This document shows, piece after piece, positions 7,103 to 15,418 of a DNA stretch of 64,000 nucleotides. This DNA is from Sandaracinaceae bacterium (GTDB lineage: Bacteria; Myxococcota_A; Polyangia; Polyangiales; Sandaracinaceae). The notes beneath the pieces are model-generated. The model saw only the letters and a list, made by a program, of their open reading frames with translations, had not been told where the DNA came from and did no database searches. The first letter of the stretch is position 1. Each line of letters starts with the position of its first letter. A program made the position numbers and the translations under genes. The stretch is from assembly GCA_020633195.1 (NCBI GenBank), contig JACKEC010000029.1, positions 70,914 through 134,913 of the forward strand. Reading direction: 5' to 3'.

Positions 7103-8209
7103 TCAGTCTCCCACCAGCACGGTGCCGGCCCCCGCGATGATGACGTTGGGCCCGCTGTCACCGGTCTGGCCCGCGTCGTCGCCCTTGCCCCCGATGGTGA
7201 GGTGCAGGTCGACGCCGAGGCCGAGGAGGGCGGCGATCTCCCCGCCGATCCCCAGGTGCGTCTCCTCTGTCTGTCGGTCGTAGTAGGCCTCGACCTCTCC
7301 GTCGAGGCCCACGCTCCCTCCCGAGACGCCGGCGCTCGCCTCGAGCTTCACCGGCGTCGAGAGCCAGCGCGCGGCGGTGGGGCTGACGCGGGCGAGCGCG
7401 CGCGCGCCGATCGCGGCGGGCGCGAAGACCGGGCTCGCCACCGCGAGCTTGTCGAGGAAGCCGCCGGCGGTGGTGTCGACGACCGCGGTCCCCGAGCCCG
7501 ACGCCGCGCTCGCGCCGGCGCCCGCCTTCGCGATCAGGCCGACGCGCCGGCCGTCGTCGCCCGCGAGGAGCTCCGCGTCGGCGTCCGCCTTGAAGAGCGA
7601 GCCCTTCGCCTCGATCGACGCCTCGTCGCCGAGGTTCAGCGAGCCCTCGCCCTTGAGCGCGGCCACCTCGCCGTGCGCCTTCCACGTCTGGTTGATCGGG
7701 ATCGCCCCGTCGATCGCGTTGGCGCCACGCACGTTGGCGATCTCGAGCTCGCCGCTGAACGCCTCCATCCCGAAGCTGCCGTACTTGCCCTCGAGGGCGA
7801 AGCCCATGAGCCCGCCCTTCATGGAGAAGGTGTCGAGCACGCCGTCGGCGTTCGCGTCCGAGAGGACTCCCTCGAGGTGCGGGCCGTGCCCGTTCGTCTC
7901 CTCGACGATCTCGTCGAGCGTCTTGTCGCTCCCGTGCACCGAGAGGATGAACAGGACGAGATCCTTCTGCCCCGGTCCGGCCGCGCCCGCGCCGGCGCAG
8001 ACGCAGCCGTCGCCCTTGCGGGCGAAGCCGCGGCCGTTGACGAGCACGGTCTTGGACGTCTGCCCGATCACCGCGACGCCGTGCACCTCGCACTTCACGA
8101 GGTCGAACAGGCGCGCCGACGCGAGGCCCTCGGTGAGGACGTCCGGTGACCCGGTGACGATGGCGCCCCCATGGGACACGGCGTCGGTGGTGCGGGCTGC
8201 GTTGCTCAT
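7103..8209 (-). CDS. PAAR-domain protein with long C-terminal extension
   Basis: A 368-residue protein. Residues 1-75 form a PAAR repeat domain: SNAARTTDAVSHGGAIVTGS, a CEVHG motif, the VLVNGRGFARKGD motif and CVCAGAG fit the family that sharpens the VgrG tip and carries effectors. The last 290 residues are not recognised. They are strand-rich and glycine-rich (LMGFALEGKYGSF, LNLGDEASIEAKGS, GVSGGSVGLDGEVEAYYD), with a hydrophobic helical stretch near residues 255-285. The gene lies five bases after the vgrG stop in the same operon. The extension could be a cargo domain or a structural extension; no toxin motif is visible. Confidence 0.85.
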   Translation of the reverse strand: MSNAARTTDAVSHGGAIVTGSPDVLTEGLASARLFDLVKCEVHGVAVIGQTSKTVLVNGRGFARKGDGCVCAGAGAAGPGQKDLVLFILSVHGSDKTLDEIVEETNGHGPHLEGVLSDANADGVLDTFSMKGGLMGFALEGKYGSFGMEAFSGELEIANVRGANAIDGAIPINQTWKAHGEVAALKGEGSLNLGDEASIEAKGSLFKADADAELLAGDDGRRVGLIAKAGAGASAASGSGTAVVDTTAGGFLDKLAVASPVFAPAAIGARALARVSPTAARWLSTPVKLEASAGVSGGSVGLDGEVEAYYDRQTEETHLGIGGEIAALLGLGVDLHLTIGGKGDDAGQTGDSGPNVIIAGAGTVLVGD

Positions 8210-8213
8210 CGGC

Positions 8214-10217
8214 TCAGTTGAGGTGGATGAGCGAGCCCTTCACGAAGACCTCGCCAGTCGCCGTGAAGTGGAGCTCGGTGCCCTCGACGGTGATCTTGCC
8301 GTCGGCCTCCATGAGGATCCGCGACTCGCCGCAGCGCAGCTCGAGGGACACGCCCGCGGTGAGCTCGTGGGTCAGGCCCACCTTCACCGAGCGGTGCTCG
8401 CCGATCTTCGTCGTCTGGTCCTTCACCACCGCGAGGGACTGGTTCGCGCCGATGGTGACCGACTCGTCGCCGCCGACCATCCGCGTCCGGCTCGCTCCGA
8501 CGACGAGCTTCTCGTTCGCGCCCACGGTCTTGGAGCGGTTGTGCCCGACGGTGACGGTCTCGTTGCTGCCGACCTTGCGCGTGCGATGGCGGGTGACCTT
8601 CTGGTGCTCGTCGTGCCGCACCTCACGGGTCAGGTCGTGCTCGATGACCGTGTTCCAGTCCTTCTCGCCGTGGAGCCAGATCTCCTCCTCGCTCTTGCTG
8701 TCGTCGAACCGCAGCTCGTTGTAGCCGTCGCCGCCGGGGTAGGAGTTGGTCTTGAACGTGCTGACCATCTTCTTGGCGGGCAGCTCGTACGGGGTCGCGC
8801 GGTCGCCGTCGTACACGCACCCGGTCACGAGGGGCCGGTCGACGTCGCCGTCGATGAACGAGACGACCACCTCCATCCCCACGCGGGGCAGCACGAACGC
8901 GCCCCAGCCCGGGCCGGCCCACGTCTGCATGCATCGGATCCAGCACGTGGTCTTGTCATCCATCTCGCCGAGGCGATCCCAGTGGAACTGGACCTTCACG
9001 CGGCCGTGCTCGTCGGTGTGGATCTCCTCGCCGGCCGGACCGGTGACGATCGCGGTCTGGATGCCGCGGATCCTCGGCCGCGGGTGGACGCGCTCGGGTC
9101 GGTAGGGGACGTCCGCGGCGACGGCGGTGAAGCGGTTGTGGTAGTGCCCGTGGCGCTCGTGACCGGGCTCGTGCGCGTGGCTGCCCACGAAGTGCGAGAT
9201 GGCGGTGACGACGTAGGCCGCGTTGAGCTCGATGTGGGCGTGGCCGTTGAGATCGAAGCGCGCCCCGGCGCGCAGGGCGCGGACCGAGCTCTCGCCCTCG
9301 AACGTCAACGCGTCTCGCGCCTGCACCTCGCGGCGCACGCGCTGCTGGTCGACGACGTCGTGCGCTCGATACGAGAGCGCGTAGTCGTGCAGGGTGAGCG
9401 GCTCGTCGTGCTGGTACGACTCGCGGGGCGGGCCGAACGACGCGCCGTGCGGCACCTCGCCCTCCTCCTCGCCCGCCGCGTACCCGTCGATCTTGGCGGA
9501 CGGGTGGGTCCAGTCGAAGTGGCGCGTGGCGACCTCGGTGCCGACCACCTTCGCGACGGGCTCGAAGACCCGCACGTGCTCGTGCGCGAGCAGGCCGCCC
9601 TCGTGGCCCGCGATCGAGTACTCGAGGATCGGCGCCCCCTCGACGAGCGGGTGCTGCTCCGGCGCGTCGATCAGGACGAGCTTCTCGACGCCGTCCTCGC
9701 CCTCCTCGAACGCGTAGACGATCCCCTCCTCGGCCATCAGCCGATGGACGAACGCGAAGTCGCTCTCCTGGTACTGCACCGTGTACTCGCGCGGCGGGTA
9801 GGTGCGCTGGACCTTGATCTCGACCTGCCGCCCGTAGGGTGCGAGGCCCTCCTCGAGCACCTCCTGAAGCACGGTGGGGACGCTCTTCTCCTGGAAGATG
9901 CGGCTGTCGCGACCGGCGCGGAGCGCGGCGAGCGCGGGCTCCACCACGACGTGCGCGCGGACCGCGCGGGTGTGCCAGTGGTGGGCCCGCACCGACGAGA
10001 CGATCCCGCCGTACACGTTGTCCTGCAGGTCGCGTCGGAGCACGAGCGCCGCCGAGCTCCCGAGCAGGAGCTGAGGGTCGGCGAACGGGATCTCCGACTC
10101 GATGTCGAGCCGGATCAGGTAGGGCTCGTTCAAGGCCGACACGACGGTGGCCCCGAGCACCCGCCAGGGCGCCGCCGGCATCGGATCGACAAGGAGGATC
10201 GCCTCGACCTGGTTCAT
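8214..10217 (-). CDS. vgrG: VgrG-type T6SS spike protein
   Basis: About 667 residues from the ATG at 10217, which has AGGTGAC just upstream; an in-frame codon at 10241 gives 675. The N-terminal half is the gp27/gp44-like hub (YGGIVSSVRAH, ...VQYQESDFAFVHRLMAEEGI, typical of VgrG/Rhs-type Vgr). The OB-fold segment has HTDEHGRVKVQFHWDR and CWIRCMQTWAGPGWGAFVLPRVGMEVVV, followed by GDVDRPLVTGCVYDG. The C-terminal 180 residues are the spike, with repeated VG-N/E units (VGSNETVTVGHNRSKTVGAN...), which form a triple-stranded beta-helix in the trimer. The PAAR gene follows immediately, as expected for a tip-capping partner. No extra effector domain is attached to the C-terminus. Confidence 0.96.
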   Translation of the reverse strand: MNQVEAILLVDPMPAAPWRVLGATVVSALNEPYLIRLDIESEIPFADPQLLLGSSAALVLRRDLQDNVYGGIVSSVRAHHWHTRAVRAHVVVEPALAALRAGRDSRIFQEKSVPTVLQEVLEEGLAPYGRQVEIKVQRTYPPREYTVQYQESDFAFVHRLMAEEGIVYAFEEGEDGVEKLVLIDAPEQHPLVEGAPILEYSIAGHEGGLLAHEHVRVFEPVAKVVGTEVATRHFDWTHPSAKIDGYAAGEEEGEVPHGASFGPPRESYQHDEPLTLHDYALSYRAHDVVDQQRVRREVQARDALTFEGESSVRALRAGARFDLNGHAHIELNAAYVVTAISHFVGSHAHEPGHERHGHYHNRFTAVAADVPYRPERVHPRPRIRGIQTAIVTGPAGEEIHTDEHGRVKVQFHWDRLGEMDDKTTCWIRCMQTWAGPGWGAFVLPRVGMEVVVSFIDGDVDRPLVTGCVYDGDRATPYELPAKKMVSTFKTNSYPGGDGYNELRFDDSKSEEEIWLHGEKDWNTVIEHDLTREVRHDEHQKVTRHRTRKVGSNETVTVGHNRSKTVGANEKLVVGASRTRMVGGDESVTIGANQSLAVVKDQTTKIGEHRSVKVGLTHELTAGVSLELRCGESRILMEADGKITVEGTELHFTATGEVFVKGSLIHLN

Positions 10218-10304
10218 GTCACCTCGCTTCGAAGAGCCCACACCGTAGCGCGTCCTACGAGCGAGCTGGGCGTGAGGTTCGACGCGACGGCGCGCGCGCC
10301 GCGA

Positions 10305-10832
10305 TCATCCACCCAGGAGCATCGCCGCCGCGACGGTGCCGCCGAGGAGTACGAGGGCGCCCACGCCGATGGCGACCCACAGCAGCCACTCCGAGGAGCC
10401 GCCTCGATCGGCGGGCGGCTCCGGCGCGGCGACGGGCGGCTGCGCCCGCGACGGCGAGGCAGCCGACGTCGACGGGGACGACGAGGACGAAGAGGCCGCC
10501 TGCGCCGCCTGCGCCGCGGCGCGCGGGTCGGGCAGCACGACGGTCTTGGGGAGCGGGAGGTCGTCGTTGCCGAACCAGCCCTCCTTCGCCTTGGGCATGT
10601 CGACCGTCAGGTCGCGGAGGAAGTCGGCGACGTCCTCCTCGTCGAGGATCGGGCCATCGGACTGGATGGTGGGCCGGGCGTCGTCGTAGTGCTCCGCCGT
10701 GGGGTCGTACGTCGGGGGCGTGGGCACCGAGCCGACGAGCGGCGGCGCGGCGCGCGCGGTGACGGGAGCGGGCGCGACGGGGGCGGACGCGACGGGAGCG
10801 GGGGAGGGCGCCGGCGCGACGGGAGCCGGCAT
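10305..10832 (-). pseudogene. C-terminal part of the pseudokinase gene, out of frame
   Basis: An open frame of up to 175 codons from an ATG at 10832. It contains a Pro/Ala/Val linker, an acidic conserved-looking block (DEEDVADFLRDLTVDMPKAK), a Ser-rich stretch and a C-terminal transmembrane helix (WLLWVAIGVGALVLLGGTVA) with a Gly end. This is the normal tail layout of a membrane-anchored bacterial Ser/Thr kinase. The kinase domain directly upstream (10607-11788) is in another frame and turns into meaningless Arg/Pro sequence at about 10850, so the two look like one gene broken by a frameshift in the Ala/Pro linker. A sequencing indel is possible. Confidence 0.6.
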
Positions 10833-11788
10833 GACGGCCGCGGCGACGGAGCGGGCGCGACGGGCGCCGGTCGCGGCGCGGCCGCGGGCGCCGCGGCGGG
10901 GGCGGGCGCGGCGGCAGCGCGAGGGAGCCACGACGCGCTCGACGCGACCAGCTCGCGCATCGTGTCGAGGTAGGGGCCGCTCGGCAGCGCCGCCATCGAC
11001 GAGAGCGACCCCGCGATGTCCCGCATCGTCGGGCGCTCCGAGGGCTCGCGCGCGAGCATCGACATCACGAGCTGGCCGAGCGGCTCGGGGATCGAGACCC
11101 CGCGCGCCTCGATCGGCGTGGGCTTGCCGATCGACAGGAGGATGCTCGTCGCGAGCGCGCTCGCCGCCTCGAACGGCTCCTGACCGGTCATCGCGCGGTA
11201 CATCACGACGCCGAGGCCGAACACGTCCGTGGGCGGGCCGATGTCGTCGGGCGACTCGATGTGCTCGGGCGCGAGGCACTCGATCGCGCCGCGCATGACC
11301 TGCGAGCTCGAGGCGGAGAGGCTCGTGATGAAGCGCGCGAGCGCGAAGTCGATGATCTTCGCGTGGCCGTCGGTCCCGATCACGATCGTGTCGGGCGAGA
11401 GCCCCGCGTGGACGAGCCCGCTCGCGTGCGCGGCGCCGAACGCGGCCGCGAGCTCGGCCGCGAGCGCCGCCACGACGAGGGGATCGAGCCGCTTGGGGGG
11501 CGCCGCGGCGCAGACCTCGGCGAGCGTCGCGCCTCGCAGCGGCGGCGTGGAGACGTGCACCGGGTCGCTCGCGCTCCAGCCGACGAGCCGCGCGACGCCG
11601 GGGTGGTCGAGGCCCGCGGTGATCTGGGCCTGCTCCTCGAAGCGCCGGACGTCGGCGGCGTCCGCCTGGATCCCCGCCATGAACACGCGCAGCAGGACCG
11701 GGGCGCCCTCGTGATCGGCCTCGAAGCTCGAGAGCAGCCCCTTGGCCGTGAGCTCCCGGCCGACGGCGTGGCGCCCGATCCGCTGCAT
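10607..11788 (-). CDS. Ser/Thr pseudokinase, frame-shifted before its membrane tail
   Basis: Kinase-like domain from the ATG at 11788, about residues 5-275. Key catalytic residues are lost: the beta3 Lys is Arg (VLLRVF), the HRD loop is HAGLSPDT with no catalytic Asp, and DFG is IDFALAR. The APE motif is kept (LAPEH), as is the F-helix Asp region (PPTDVFGLG). It is therefore predicted to bind but not phosphorylate. From about codon 315 the frame becomes a Pro/Arg shadow and the true tail continues in the frame of 10305-10832. It lies divergent from the kinase-cyclase fusion at 11899, with 110 bases between starts, and downstream of the vgrG unit on the map. It may act as a scaffold for the neighbouring active kinases. 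Confidence 0.75.
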   Translation of the reverse strand: MQRIGRHAVGRELTAKGLLSSFEADHEGAPVLLRVFMAGIQADAADVRRFEEQAQITAGLDHPGVARLVGWSASDPVHVSTPPLRGATLAEVCAAAPPKRLDPLVVAALAAELAAAFGAAHASGLVHAGLSPDTIVIGTDGHAKIIDFALARFITSLSASSSQVMRGAIECLAPEHIESPDDIGPPTDVFGLGVVMYRAMTGQEPFEAASALATSILLSIGKPTPIEARGVSIPEPLGQLVMSMLAREPSERPTMRDIAGSLSSMAALPSGPYLDTMRELVASSASWLPRAAAAPAPAAAPAAAPRPAPVAPAPSPRPSCRLPSRRRPPPLPSRPPPSRPLPSPRAPRRRSSARCPRPRRTTPRRSTTTTPGPPSSPMARSSTRRTSPTSSAT

Positions 11789-11898
11789 CGCCGGCCAATG
11801 TACCCGAGCAGGGGCGCTCTTCGGATAGTATCGACGGTCGCGGATGCGAACGAGGTGCGACGCGAGGCCACCGGGCGCCTGCGGGTTGGGCTCGTCGG

Positions 11899-14800
11899 GT
11901 GTCTGAGGCCACGGAGCGGGACGCCCGCGCGGAGGTGGGCGGCGCACGCGTGCGGGCGCTCCTCGGGGTCGGCGCGCACGGGACGAGCTTCCTGGCCGAG
12001 AGCGAGGAGCACGGCGAGGTCGAGGTCTGGCGGCTGCACGACCACGCGGTCACCGATCGCCTCCGACGGCGGCTCGCCGCCCTCCGCGTGATCGCGGATC
12101 CGGGCCTGCTCGCGATCCACGAGGTCTGCCTCGACGAGCCGCAGCCCTTCCTCGTCGTCGGCGCGTGTCGGTGGGGCGACCCCGAGCTCATTGCATCGCA
12201 AGCGGACTTGCTCCCCCGCCGCTTCGCGGAGCTGGCTCGCGCGCTCGCGGCCGCGCACCACTTCGGCGTCTCGCACGGGGATCTCAACCCCGCGTGCGTC
12301 GGGGTCGACTCGCGGGGGCGAGCCCGCGTCGACATGACGCGCCTGCACGTGCGGCCGCTCGCCGCGCGCACGCCGCCGCCCGAGCTCGCGCGGGGGCCGG
12401 CCACGGACGTCTGGGCGCTCGCGAGCCTCTTCGCCGAGGGCTTCGGCGAAGGTCACCCCGCGCTCCGGGCGATGCTCGACCCGGACCCCGAGCGACGCCC
12501 CACCGCGGCCGACGCGGCGCGGGCCGTGCTGGCCGCGCCGTCCGAGACGGTGACCGCGGTGTTCCCGCAGGGTTCCTCCGAGGGCGGTTCTGACGCCGAG
12601 CGCTTCGGGATCCCGTCGCGGCTCGGCCCCTACGAGCTGCTCGACCAGCTCGGCGCTGGCGGGATGGGCCGCGTGTTCCGCGCGCGCGACGTCGCGGGCG
12701 GGCCGGACGTCGCGCTGAAGGTCCTGCTGCCCGCGTGGGCTCGGGACGCCGATCAGGTCGCGCGGTTTCGTCGCGAGGCGCGGGTCCTCTCGCAGCTCGA
12801 GTCACCGTACGTGGCGCGCTTCGTCGCCGCCAACGAGGACGCCGGCTTCCACTACCTCGTGATGGAGCTCGTCGCGGCCGAGAGCGCGCAGTCGCTGTGC
12901 GACGAGCGCGGCAAGCTCGACGTGGAGACGGCGCTCCTCGTGGTCGGCGACGTGGCGCGCGCGGTCTCGGACGTGCACGCGCTCGGCCTCGTCCACCGCG
13001 ACATCAAGCCCGCCAACGTCCTCGCGGACCTCGGCTCGCGGCCGCCGCGGGTCAAGCTGTGCGACTTCGGGATCGCGCGCTCGGTCGGGCCCGAGGCGGC
13101 GCAGCTCACCCAGGACGGCGCCCTCGGCACGCCGGCGTACATGGCGCCGGAGCAGATCGAGGGTGGCTCCCTCGACGCGCGCGCCGACGTGTACGCGCTC
13201 GGGGCGACGCTCTACTGCCTGGTCGCCGGCAAGCCGCCGTTCGTCGGCACGGGCACCAAGGTGATGCTCGCGCACCTCTCGGAGGCCCCCGCGCCGCTGA
13301 CCGAGCGCGAGCCCGCGACGCCGCGCGCGGTGTCCGACGTGGTGATGCGCTGCCTCGCGAAGCGACCCGACGAGCGCTACCCCGACGCGGCGGCGTTCCA
13401 CGAGGCGCTGATGGCCGCGTGGCACGGCGCCGCCGTCGTCACGCAGGCGCTGCCCCAGCCGCTGGGCCTCGACGGCAAGCCGCGCGTCTACGACTTCACG
13501 TGGTCGCTGCGCGCGACTCCCGACGAGCTCTGGCCGCACGTGTCGAACACCGATCGGCTGAACCGGGCGGCGGGGCTCGACGACGTCGAGTGGTCGCACA
13601 CCACCGGCGAGGCCTACCCGGGGACGGAGGGGCGCTTCCGGGCCGCGGGGATGGAGCTGCGCTGGAAGGAGAACCCGTTCGAGTGGGTCGCCCCGACCCG
13701 CCTCGGGGTGGTGCGCGAGTACACCGCCGGTCCCTTCCAGTGGCTCCGCAGCACGGTGGAGCTGAACCCCAGCGGGGGGGGCACGGAGCTGCGCCACCGC
13801 ATCGAGATGCTCCCGCGCGGGGTCCTCGGTCACGCCGCCGCGACGGTGGAGGTGGGCATCCGCCTGCGCCGAGGCCTCGAGCGAGTCTACCGCCGGATCG
13901 ATCAGGGCTGCCTCGTCGCGCGCGACCAGAAGGCGAGCGGCGTCGATCCGTTCGAGGCTCCGCAGCGCACCTCGTCCTCGCTCCGCGCGCGGGTCGATCG
14001 GTGCGTGCAGGCGGCGGTCGCGAAGGGCGGTGATCCGATCGTGCTCGACCTGCTCGGCGAGCTCGTCTGCACCGGCGCGGCGCCCCGCCTCGCGCGCATC
14101 CGGCCGAGGGTGTGGGCGCGCGAGCGCGGGCTCGACGAGGCGGTCGCGCTCGACGCGCTGCTCCTCGCGGCGGCGGAGGGGCTCCTCGAGATCCGCTGGG
14201 ACCTGCTGTGCCCGACGTGCCGGATCCCCAGCGGCATCGAGGAGTCGCTGCGCGCGCTGTCGGACCACGGCCATTGCGAGGCGTGCGACCTCGACTTCGA
14301 GCTCGACATGGCCCGGTCGGTCGAGCTCGTGTTCCGCGTGCACCCCGGGCTGCGAAAGGCCGACGCGGGCGTGTACTGCATCGGGGGGCCCGCGCACTCG
14401 CCGCACGTGCTGGCCCAGCTCCGGCTCGCGCCGGGGGAGCGCTTCGCCCTCGACGTGACGCTCGAGCCCGGCGCCTTTCGGATCGCGGGCCGCGGGATCC
14501 CGACGCGGTGGTCGTTCACCGTCGACGAGCGCGCCGCGTTCGAGCGCTGGGACCTCGCGCTGCGCGGCGGTGACTCGCCTCGACGCGCGCGCAGCCTGCG
14601 CCCGGGCGCGCAGCAGATCGTGCTCACCAACGACCTCGAGCACGAGGTCGTGGTCCGGCTCGAGCGCGCCGAGGACCGCGACGACGCGGTGACCGCGGCG
14701 GCCGCGGCGGCGTCGCAGCGGTTCCGCCAGCTCTTCCCGGAGCAGGTGCTCGCCCCCGAGCGCCTCGTCGCCGTCTCCGAGGTCGCGCTCCTCTTCGCGC

Positions 14801-15243
14801 GGATCGCCGACGCGGCGGCCCGCTACGAGCGCGAGGAGCCGGAGATGCACGCCGAGCTGATCGCGCTCTCCCACGCCGTGGACTCGGCCGCGCAGCTCGA
14901 GGGCGGCGCGCTCGTCAAGCTCGCCGGCGACGGAGTCATGGCGGTGTTCTGCGACCGCCGCGCCGCCGCGCGCGCCGCCCTTCGGCTCGTCCCGCCGAGC
15001 GTCGGGATCGCTCTGCACACGGGCCCCGCGCGCATGACCACGATCGGCCGGCAGCTCGACTACTTCGGCAAGACCGTGCACCTCGCCGAGGAGATGAGCC
15101 GCTGGGCGGAGGCCGGCGAGGTCGTGGTGAGCGAGACCGTCCTCGCGGATCCCGACATCGCCGAGCTGTTGCGAGAGCAGACCGCGGTCCTCGGGCACTT
15201 CTGCCTCGGCCACCTGCTCGTGAGCCGCGCGCGGCGTCGGTAG
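11899..15243 (+). CDS. Pseudokinase - Ser/Thr kinase - SRPBCC - zinc/DUF5939 - cyclase-like fusion
   Basis: An 1114-residue fusion with a GTG start. Residues 16-215 are a degenerate kinase lobe (HGDLNPAC at 126, DMT instead of DFG at 145). Residues 243-505 are a complete Ser/Thr kinase: GAGGMG 252-257, Lys274, HRDIKPAN 366-373, DFG 389-391, APE 416-418. Residues 528-670 look like an SRPBCC/START-type ligand pocket. Residues 690-930 resemble DUF5939, with a CPTC (771-774)/CEAC (793-796) zinc ribbon. Residues 958-1095 are a class III nucleotidyl-cyclase fold; the second metal Asp is present (D1011 in AGDGVMAVF), but the first is Arg968 and the Asn/Arg substrate residues are His1061/Glu1065, so catalysis is doubtful. 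No membrane helix is seen. It probably links ligand sensing to phosphorylation. Confidence 0.9.
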   Translation: MSEATERDARAEVGGARVRALLGVGAHGTSFLAESEEHGEVEVWRLHDHAVTDRLRRRLAALRVIADPGLLAIHEVCLDEPQPFLVVGACRWGDPELIASQADLLPRRFAELARALAAAHHFGVSHGDLNPACVGVDSRGRARVDMTRLHVRPLAARTPPPELARGPATDVWALASLFAEGFGEGHPALRAMLDPDPERRPTAADAARAVLAAPSETVTAVFPQGSSEGGSDAERFGIPSRLGPYELLDQLGAGGMGRVFRARDVAGGPDVALKVLLPAWARDADQVARFRREARVLSQLESPYVARFVAANEDAGFHYLVMELVAAESAQSLCDERGKLDVETALLVVGDVARAVSDVHALGLVHRDIKPANVLADLGSRPPRVKLCDFGIARSVGPEAAQLTQDGALGTPAYMAPEQIEGGSLDARADVYALGATLYCLVAGKPPFVGTGTKVMLAHLSEAPAPLTEREPATPRAVSDVVMRCLAKRPDERYPDAAAFHEALMAAWHGAAVVTQALPQPLGLDGKPRVYDFTWSLRATPDELWPHVSNTDRLNRAAGLDDVEWSHTTGEAYPGTEGRFRAAGMELRWKENPFEWVAPTRLGVVREYTAGPFQWLRSTVELNPSGGGTELRHRIEMLPRGVLGHAAATVEVGIRLRRGLERVYRRIDQGCLVARDQKASGVDPFEAPQRTSSSLRARVDRCVQAAVAKGGDPIVLDLLGELVCTGAAPRLARIRPRVWARERGLDEAVALDALLLAAAEGLLEIRWDLLCPTCRIPSGIEESLRALSDHGHCEACDLDFELDMARSVELVFRVHPGLRKADAGVYCIGGPAHSPHVLAQLRLAPGERFALDVTLEPGAFRIAGRGIPTRWSFTVDERAAFERWDLALRGGDSPRRARSLRPGAQQIVLTNDLEHEVVVRLERAEDRDDAVTAAAAAASQRFRQLFPEQVLAPERLVAVSEVALLFARIADAAARYEREEPEMHAELIALSHAVDSAAQLEGGALVKLAGDGVMAVFCDRRAAARAALRLVPPSVGIALHTGPARMTTIGRQLDYFGKTVHLAEEMSRWAEAGEVVVSETVLADPDIAELLREQTAVLGHFCLGHLLVSRARRR

Positions 15244-15346
15244 TAGAGCGCCGGAGAGCGCCCCTGCTAGACGCGCCGTCCGTGACCCGTGCGTCCCCCG
15301 TGCCCGAGATGGCGCGTTCTTCGGGAACGGCCGACGGGAACGGTCC

Positions 15347-15418
15347 GGGCACGGGCAGGGGCACGGGCATGCGCGCTTCGCGCGCGGCACGGAAGCGGGC
15401 CGCTTTCAGCGGCCCGCT
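15347..15418 (-). terminator. Stop hairpin plus hexamer element of the REC-kinase gene
   Basis: An 11-bp perfect stem (15394-15404 with 15408-15418) contains the TAG stop of the minus-strand gene. A GCGCGC hairpin and four GTGCCC-like hexamers follow downstream. Bases 15347-15395 are identical to 4203-4251. On the other side, after the plus-strand fusion gene, bases around 15279-15307 look like a decayed version of the hexamer tract. Confidence 0.8.

Noticed and set aside
7377..10973. Very long plus-strand open frame (about 1200 codons) opposite the vgrG/PAAR genes
   Set aside because: It is the antisense shadow of genuine minus-strand genes with clear VgrG and PAAR motifs; its translation has no domain sense. 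Similar shadows opposite the spike-like genes and the pentapeptide genes (for example 26902-30177 plus) were rejected for the same reason.
10607..12404. Open frames extending upstream of the pseudokinase start, across the divergent region and into the kinase-cyclase gene
   Set aside because: The convincing kinase sequence begins at the ATG at 11788; the upstream extension overlaps the divergent gene and reads as an antisense shadow.
14770..15183. Active adenylate/guanylate cyclase domain
   Set aside because: The fold is recognisable, but the first metal Asp is Arg968 and the substrate-contact residues are changed, so activity is not claimed.
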